From NCBI GenBank assembly GCA_034696485.1, contig JAQIWT010001158.1:1-12140 (forward strand): a stretch of 12,140 nucleotides of DNA, given 5' to 3'. Below the pieces are notes generated by a model. The model was not told the DNA's origin, ran no database searches, and saw nothing but the letters and a program-made list of their open reading frames with translations. The DNA comes from Isohypsibius dastychi. Taxonomy: Eukaryota > Tardigrada > Eutardigrada > Parachela > Isohypsibiidae. Shown here one piece after another: positions 1-7,100 of this stretch (position 1 is the stretch's first letter; every line of letters begins with the position of its first letter). Position numbers and translations under genes: made by a program.

Positions 1-508
1 CCGACATGCTCTCCTCTTCTTCCTCCATCTCATTCGTTCCACTCTCGATGTTTTTGACATTCTCCGCCATCGTCTCCGCAATCTTGGCAGCATTTTCTCT
101 CGGACTGAAATTGCGTCTCGCTGGATACGGTTCGCTGGTCCTTGGCTGCCGTTGTGCTACGGTTGGGTAGCAGTGCGTCGGCTCCTCAAATGACGTCACT
201 GGCATATGATGCGAATACACAGGCTGCTCTTCGAATCCAAATGGCGAACTCCAAAAATGTGGGTTCCCCGTTTGGCTTGAGTGTTTTGGAGGAGTTGGGG
301 TTCCACCGTAGTAACCGGCTGAGGCTGGGTACTGGTAGCTGGTTGGGGGCTGAGTTGGGTAGGCAAATGGCTGCTGAGCTGCTGACTGAGGAACGTAGGG
401 CGAATAGCCGTGACTGAAGCCGAATTTGGAGTGGTTGCTCGAGTGTGAATAGCTGTTGGGATAATGCAGCGGATGCCCGCTCGAACCCGAATCCATCTCG
501 CAAATCAT
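1..508 (-). CDS. 5' coding exon of an unrecognised Ser/Tyr/Pro/Gln-rich protein (partial)
   Basis: Reading the minus strand, an uninterrupted frame runs from ATG at 508-506 to the left edge, giving 169 complete codons with no stop. The protein begins MICEMDSGSSGHP and is rich in Ser, Tyr, Pro, Gln and His for about 130 residues (for example SYSHSSNHSKFGFSHGYSPY). It then becomes charged (RENAAKIAETMAENVKN) and ends in a run of Glu at the edge. There is no signal peptide or membrane segment. The ATG lies directly after a good splice acceptor (tttttccccgtag at 509 and above), and the codon before ATG is TAG, so this is probably the first coding exon behind a non-coding 5' exon. Met5 is an alternative start. 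This composition is common in N-termini of transcription factors and RNA-binding proteins, but no domain is visible and I do not assign a family. Overlapping open frames here have less protein-like composition and were judged shadows. Confidence 0.72.
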   Translation of the reverse strand, partial: MICEMDSGSSGHPLHYPNSYSHSSNHSKFGFSHGYSPYVPQSAAQQPFAYPTQPPTSYQYPASAGYYGGTPTPPKHSSQTGNPHFWSSPFGFEEQPVYSHHMPVTSFEEPTHCYPTVAQRQPRTSEPYPARRNFSPRENAAKIAETMAENVKNIESGTNEMEEEEESMS

Positions 509-1655
509 CTACGGGGAAAAATTTATTTCAGTGAATTCAACAACAACGTTCTTTCATAATCAGAAACTCTTTCTAAATATGACCTCGGGCAGACCACAGA
601 TTTTCTGCAACGATACTGTCTGTCTGGTATTCAAAATGTAAAAGACAGAATAAAAAACTCCTAATTTGTAGTTGGTTGAAGTTTATCCGGACTGCAAATT
701 GTTTACTGCAGAAAAATTGAATGCTGGACATTTTTCAGAATTCGTTCAAAATTTGTTTCAGAATTCACAAATTTGACACAAATTCATTCGAAACCCGAGC
801 GAGACTCACGCGGAATAAACGTTATGTCTGGTGTGTGTTTGCTTCAAAAACCTGACAGTCATGCTTGAACGGCGACATCTGTTATCCGCGCATTTTACTG
901 ACAAATTCAAAACCTCGAAAAAACTTATAATTCTTGCTTGCAGGATTTCTTTACATCAGACAGTCGATGAATGGATGGATGGAGACGGGACAGCAAGCAA
1001 ACAAGTTCACTGGGTTCGAGAGCGGCCGGTTGACTACCCTCTCGCTTCACATTTGTTTTCACTTTTTCTTGCTTGTAGCGCAACTACTGGTAGACTTTCT
1101 TTCAACTTTTAATCCTGTGCTGAATATTGAAATCACTAATTTGTCAAATTATTAGAAGTCATTTTAGATATTGAACTGAAGCAACTGCAACAACCGCTAA
1201 CCAAAAATGTGGAAATAAAATTGGCAAATTTGACACATTGCACGTTCACATTCACAATTTCGCAAACAAAAAACCAAATGATTTTTCATTGATAGCAGTT
1301 TAAGAAATATTCAACGGATATAGAGTCTGCGGAAAATTACGCGTGTTTAAAACTGACTGGGAGAGCTCTGCGTGTGGTTGGAAGCGCTTGAAATTTATGA
1401 TCATTTTTATGGTCATTTTACGATCGCGCAAAGTGCGGAATGGTCCATAACGGGAAAATGAAATTTAAATTAATCACATCCACTTATCATCGTCTCTACA
1501 GTTCGATACAGTAGGTTCAGGTTCACTGAAAAGCCAAAACCCATACCTGAAATCACACACGAATGATAGCAGGAGGAAGAAGATGAAGAAGACAAATGAT
1601 GTCCAAGAAGAGATGACTTTTCCTTTCTTTCTTCAAGGGGGCCGTTAAATTTTAC

Positions 1656-1693
1656 GATGATGATGATAATGGTGATGATTATTATTATTATGA
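1656..1693. repeat. GAT/ATT trinucleotide microsatellite
   Basis: A run of GATGATGAT, with one interruption, passes into ATTATTATTATTATG. It is a short imperfect trinucleotide tract of the kind that arises by slippage, and no coding frame uses it. Confidence 0.75.
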
Positions 1694-2154
1694 TTTCTGC
1701 CTCGTTTTTCTTCCTTCCGTTCCGAACCGTTCAACGGGGTCGCAGTCAAGGCCAATCAAAAGGAAGGAGAAAGAGATTAATAATAAACAATAATCATAAT
1801 CACATGCATTCCATTCCGTGATGATGAGAGTTGGATGCGCTCAACTGGATTCCACAATTAACCTCAACATAAATCACAACGCTCCTCTATTCCAACAAGG
1901 CAATGAAAATGACCATAAAAAGTAAAATGCTTCCTTCCGATTTTCAGGGCTCTTCAGGAAACTGGATCAATTGGCGGCGGGTTGCGTTGCGTCGTCGTTG
2001 TCCGCCTTTATTTTATGCTGATTGGTTGAAATAATCCCGTGTCGCTTTTTGGATAGCGGGAGTTACGACGAGTGGGGCCCCGCGCCGCGTGTATCTCTTC
2101 TCTTTTCCTTAACGAGTTTATTTCTCGATTCAGGTCAGGCCATTCATTTTCAGT

Positions 2155-2190
2155 CAGAAGAGTGAGAGAGCGAGAGAAAGAGACAGAAGG
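2155..2190 (+). repeat. GA-rich tract, possibly promoter-associated
   Basis: A purine-rich stretch reads gaagagtgagagagcgagagaaagagacagaagg with several GAGAG cores. GAGA tracts often sit near animal promoters and bind GAGA-type factors in insects, but nothing else here fixes a transcription start, so this is only a composition call. About 100 bp downstream a TATAAAA string occurs on the plus strand (2286-2292) without a convincing gene after it. Confidence 0.35.
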
Positions 2191-2300
2191 AAGCAGCCAA
2201 GTCAACCGAGGCGAACTCGTGACGTCCTTTCTCTCATTTATTTCATTTTTCTGATTCGGTAACGTGGTGTTGAAAAGGCGGAGGGTTATAAAATAAACGA

Positions 2301-3707
2301 TCACAAGATGAATGAAGAAAACTCAGGTTTTGAAGTATCAACTTGCCTTTTTCTGAACTGTAATTTGTCGAAGCGGGCAAATGAGCAGCGCTGATGTTTT
2401 GTCAATCGGATTAATTGACCTCTCAAGGAGAACTTTGGGCAGGATCATTAATTACAGTTAACCAGCATTACCAGCGAAACTTAGACTATTCAACTTTGTC
2501 ACAAATCATTTAAAGTGCCGATTTTTCATCGGTAATCCGGCTGCTGCCGTAGACGTTCTGCGAAGCCGAGAAGATGTTGCACAGCTGGAGAACATTTTTT
2601 ATGACCTCTTCCAAGTTTTACGGTAATTTACCACCCATCAGGACTACAGATTCACCAAATTCAAAACAAGACAAAGTTGTTATTATACTTCGTAATTTTG
2701 ACTTGCATCCATTTCTTTCAAACACTTCAATGTTGAACACCCTTGCATAAAGAAACTGGGATCTTTTTTGAAAACTTGGATAAAATTAAGAAATAATGAC
2801 TGTAAGAACTGTCTTGGATGAGAAAGCAAAAACAAAATCGGTGAAAAGGCTGACTCGGTGGGTACGGTCGATTTATTCATGCTGATTTCTCCATTGGTGG
2901 ACTATCATAGGCATGGAATCAAGTAAGGGGCAATCTGCATCAGTTCTGTCAGCGAAGCCGAAAACGTGATGGTGAATTCGGACAAAAGCAAGGGAACACC
3001 CAGGAGAGGGGGGGGGGGTTCACCAGGAAATTACAGCAGCGAATTCGGGGGGGGGGGAGGGAGGGGGGTAAGGCAGATCTACCACTTGTCTAGCCTGTCC
3101 TTCTGTTACTCTAAGTAGAGCCTCCGGCATGTAGTCCCTCAAACTCAGAAACAAATTTATAGTTTCTCTGCACGTAATTGTACACGTGTAATATAGCTCC
3201 TGAAGCATCTGTTAGCGGGAAAGCTGTTCGATCCCAAGCTGGCCCTGTGCGTTTCGTTTTAGTCTCTTGAATGTCTTCCTGGATGGATTAAAACAATAAC
3301 ACAGGGATATTTGGCTGGTACATTCCAAGTTTCAACTCATGGGGGCACTTAGACCTCGATTTATTTTTAGTTGATTCAATTTGTTGAGCGTTTGCGGTGT
3401 ATGAGAGAATAAACAGGTTTAAGATTTATTTCCGTTGCTCATCGGATCCTGTCTACCGTACCTTACGGTATTTTGCAGATGGCGCTGTCAGAAAGAATAA
3501 GGCCTTGGTGTACTGTCGACGAAAACCATAATCTGTCATGTTCGGAAAACCGAACACTGGACTGTGATCCAGTTTATATAAAATTTCACCTGACCATCGT
3601 GAACAAATTTTGAAACCCGAACCTACCATCGAGCTTTTGTATGTGACTTGAATTCTCAGGTGAAATCAGAATAAAATCTTTGCGTGTATGCAGTCAAGAG
3701 ATGGCGG
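2301..3707. other. Intergenic stretch between the left gene and the 3' end of the RIIa gene
   Basis: No exon is recognisable on either strand. The longest frames are under 66 codons and lack domain-like content. The notable content is two poly-G clusters (listed separately) and the short inverted sequence actgga(ctgtga)tccagt near 3555. The RIIa gene should end shortly below 3708, and the left gene's upstream region begins somewhere here. Confidence 0.4.
3008..3068 (+). repeat. Poly-G clusters with G-quadruplex potential
   Basis: An 11-base G run (3008-3018) is followed by G11 (3047-3057), GGG (3059-3061) and G6 (3063-3068). The second group alone has several runs of three or more G separated by single bases, which fits the usual intramolecular G-quadruplex pattern. 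Homopolymers this long also vary between reads, so their exact lengths are uncertain. Confidence 0.6.
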
Positions 3708-3713
3708 TTTATT
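3708..3713 (-). promoter_or_regulatory. Polyadenylation signal AATAAA of the RIIa gene
   Basis: Minus-strand AATAAA lies about 195 bases after the TGA of the RIIa gene (3909-3911). It is the first exact signal found downstream of that stop, which predicts a short 3' UTR with cleavage near 3680-3695. Confidence 0.55.
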
Positions 3714-3908
3714 CCAGTGTGACTACCTAATACATAACGGCAAAGTTTACAGTTGTCTATACTCGCGGGTCAGATATCAGACTAAACATGCTCTCAATAG
3801 AAGTACTGTAGGATTTGTTTGAATTCAGAAACCTTTTGGAGTAATGCATAAATGACGTTCGAAAATTCCATGGACCAGGTTCTCAAATTGTCCATTGAAG
3901 TGCACGAT

Positions 3909-4144
3909 TCAGATTGAGGTAGCTGGCAAGGTCTCTTGATCTGATGGCGGCGCTGAAGCTGGCCGCTCGTCTCCTTGGTGGAATTCGGTATCTTTTGGAC
4001 TTGCCCATTTTAACGCATCGTATTCCGGAAGATCTGCGGGCAGATCAAAACCCATCCTCGGGTAGCTGTGGTTCTTGGCGATTTCTTGCACTTCTGTGTC
4101 ATTATGGGAGTCCTCGAGATCAGCATTTGGACTTGGATCCTCAA
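3909..4144 (-). CDS. Exon 13: terminal coding exon
   Basis: Acceptor cataacctgtttacag after a 59-bp intron; 77 codons, then TGA at 3911-3909. It begins VEDPSPNADLEDSHNDTEV, similar to the start of exon 7 (VESMESRQ), then diverges into PRMGFDLPADLPEYDALKWA and a Pro/Ser/Ala-rich tail. There is no TPSNMGG tail, no IQ motif and no transmembrane segment. Confidence 0.75.
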
Positions 4145-7100
4145 CTGTAAACAGGTTATGAATAATGCCACTAACTGACTGATGTGACTCTACAATATTT
4201 CACCGTTTTCGTTTTTTTGTGCGAACTTCATAACTGATGGCTCCGGCGCGTCTACAAAAAAAGCTTGTGGAAACTCCCTTTCTGCAAGCTGTTTACGCAG
4301 ACACTCATATAAATCTGAACAATCAAATCGGGCAGAGGGTTCAAGCGCCTCATGACGACATGGTAAGCTGGTACAGATTTTCAAACAAGTCGAGAGAAAC
4401 TTACTCCATCCTGAAGCACCCATGTTCGATGGGGTGACGGTTAGGTGATCCATCGTTTCTTCATGAGCTGCATCGTTGTCTTGCTGATCATGGTCCGTTT
4501 CGCTGGATGGATGTTGATCCTCATTTTGCTGGGCAAACCTCATAACGGATGGTTCGGGGGCATCTGGAAGAAAAAGAACCCTGTCAAACTCAAGGTTGGT
4601 TATGGGGAAGCTATGGTGACTAACTCCATCGAGTGCCGCCCATTGTAGAGGGTGTCACAGAAAGGTAAGCCTGTGTGTCTTCATTGGTCGATAAGTGGAC
4701 GGAATCGTTGTCCGAGTGATCATGTTCCGTATCGCTGGCAGTGATCTCATCGTCACTTACCGGGATGAATCGCAAGTGAGATGGCTCCGGCGCTTCTGAA
4801 AACAAATTTACTTTGTTTTGCTTTTCTGAAGCAATAGTGACGTACGTGTCTTTAAATTCAATGACAGAGTCTGAAGCTTGACAAGAAAATCGCTGCATGT
4901 TTTATTTGACCCTGGAGCCCAGCTAAATTTGATCTCATCTTTTGGTTTTCACTGAAATAAGTGTGGTTTAAGTTTAACCCACGTGACTCTGTCATCTCTT
5001 CAGGAGTTTCGCCCCCTATGGTAGAATGAGCCTGTGCGCTGCTTCGCTTCCATTACCATAGTCTGGGAAAATGAGCGAAGTCACGACTAACAGAGAAGGA
5101 GACCAATCCAACATGTTGGTGAAGTATTTCTTCAAAAAGTTGTTCAGCTCAATTGTTTGATCAAAACATTTAGTACATACAGTACTAGTATTACTAGTTG
5201 CTGCTTTGAAGACTTCATGTTTCTGCTTCCATATATATATTTTACGTTATGTGTATCTGTATTTTTGGTTTAAGATTTTTACATTATTCATTTTTATCCT
5301 TTAGTTTGCTGGGAAAAGTCTAAAAAAAATTTAATGTTTTGAATTGTTATTTTCGAAAAAAACCTTAGAAGCGATTGAAAAAATGCTGAAATGAGCGGCT
5401 CCGTATGTCAATCCAGGTTAAACCTGAAAGAGGACAAGAACAGGTCTAGTGAAACAAGACTCACCCCATCTGGACCCGCCAATGTTGGAAGGTGTTGCCG
5501 GGAAATCTTTCTGTTGGCTCTCGTCCGCAGATTCGGCATCATGTTGGTCTTCATCCGCATCGCTTCTCGAGACTTCCTGATCACTTATCTCGTCAAATTG
5601 CATGTGGGATGGTTCTGCAGCTTCTGTAAACGATGAAAACAATAACGAGACAGATACCACTTGTAAGAACCAAACTCACCCCATGCGGAACCGCCGATAT
5701 TTGACGGTGTAATTTCAAGATTATTCTGCGGGTCTCCATTGGGCCATGGATGTACGGCGTCACCCTCTTGATTCTCAGACTCACCATCAGCTGGAGAGGG
5801 CTCCTCGTCGAAATCCCGGGCGAATCTCATGTTTGATGGCTCAGCACTACCTGAATGAACAAACTCAGGAGAAGGTCTCTTTAAAACGCACCAATGTTTC
5901 AGCGGGATATTAGTGGCAAGAGGACGAGGTTGTTGGTAAGGAGTTGAGGATGGGTTAAAAAGTAGCTTTGATCTTCGTGGCACCTGGCGATTAGTATGGG
6001 GGAGAGGGTCTAGTGCAGTGGCTCAGACTTCGGAAAATTCTGTCTCATCCCAACCCCCCCCCCCCCGCCTAGCCAATCACAAACCATTTTCCCTATTTCA
6101 GCATCCCCACTCTTTGAAATAGAATGAAATATTTTCAAGGAAAGCAGGACATACCCCAGCCAGCACCACCCATGTTCGAGGGCGTCACAGGAAAGTCCTT
6201 CTCTATATTCTCCTCCTGCACGGCTTGATACAGGTCAGTGTTATCTTGATTGCCCTCCTCCTGATGATCACCGGCAACCTGCCGTGATTCCATGCTCTCA
6301 ACTGCAAACATATATCGTGCTTCAATTTGTTTTGAAAGATGAGTGGCGATCACAGATTGTCACCGTTTTGTTCGTCAAGCCTCATTGAAGCTGGCTCTGC
6401 TAGACATGCAATAGAGAGCGGTCATGTAGCTCATTAACCCACAACAGAATTAAAGTCATACCTGATTCTTTACCGTCCATCTCTGACGATGCTAAGGCTA
6501 CATCGTTTTCAGCGACAGCTTCAGACAAAGGTCGTGGCGAAAATGTGTCATCCTGATCTTCGCTGTACTCTTCATAGCTCGGATCAAGTGATTTTCGCCC
6601 AGCATGATCAGAGTGATTTTGAAATTCATTCTCAGTAACCGTCTGCTCGGGATAGTTGTCATGTTGGTCATCGGTGTACTCTTCGTAGCTCGGATCAAGC
6701 GATTTGCGGCCGTCGAGATGAGAGTCATTCTTGAACTCATCAGCTTTTTCGGAATAGCTGTCGTACTGGTTTTCGGTGTCCTCCTCGTAGCTTGGATCAA
6801 GTGATTTTCTCCCCACGTACTGGGCATTTAATGTTGGAATTTCGAATGTATCTGAACTGGTGTCATTTACACTCCCAGTTTTGGCATTCTCGTCATGAAC
6901 TTGGGTGAAGAGCAGATCTTGCATTTTTGTCGGCGGAGATTCGCTCTCAGCTACTATATGTTTAAAGGTGCTTTTTTTATATGGTCAAAGAATGGCCAAT
7001 GAAGCTCTACCGTTTTCTTGGTGTTTATCCAAGGCCATTTGCGTGAACGAGGCGTTTGAGGCATCTGAGGAAAGAATTCAAATTTGAAGACCATTAACAG

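Larger units (their letters stand above)
509..2300. other. Upstream region of the left gene: AT-rich, no gene recognised
   Basis: No convincing exon is visible on either strand; the open frames here are short and low-quality. If the left gene's ATG sits behind a splice acceptor, this stretch should contain its intron, 5' exon and promoter. One candidate donor for a non-coding 5' exon on the minus strand is TTTCAG|GTATGG, with the exon end at 1547 and the intron from 1546 down; it is only a motif match. A 13-base string AAATTTGACACA(A/T) occurs near 770 and again near 1227. A trinucleotide microsatellite and a GA tract are listed separately. Confidence 0.4.

Noticed and set aside
186-503. A 105-codon minus-strand frame overlapping the left exon
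   Set aside because: The alternative minus-strand frame stays open to the window edge, starts just after a splice acceptor and has coherent low-complexity protein composition; the 105-codon frame looks random.
2008-2304. A 98-codon minus-strand frame across the GA tract
   Set aside because: Its Arg/Ser-rich part comes from the CT-rich complement of the GA tract and no domain is visible.
4995-5040. A possible second decayed module tail in intron 9 (TCTACCATAGGGGGCGAAACTC against TCTACAATGGGCGGCACTCG in exon 10)
   Set aside because: The match is short, needs a gap and has stops around it. It might be real but is too weak by eye; a local alignment against all module tails would settle it.
6604-6804. 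A hydrophobic 66-codon plus-strand frame suggestive of membrane segments
   Set aside because: It is the antisense of the acidic repeats in exon 5: GAT/GAA codons read backwards give Ile, Phe and Val, producing false hydrophobicity.
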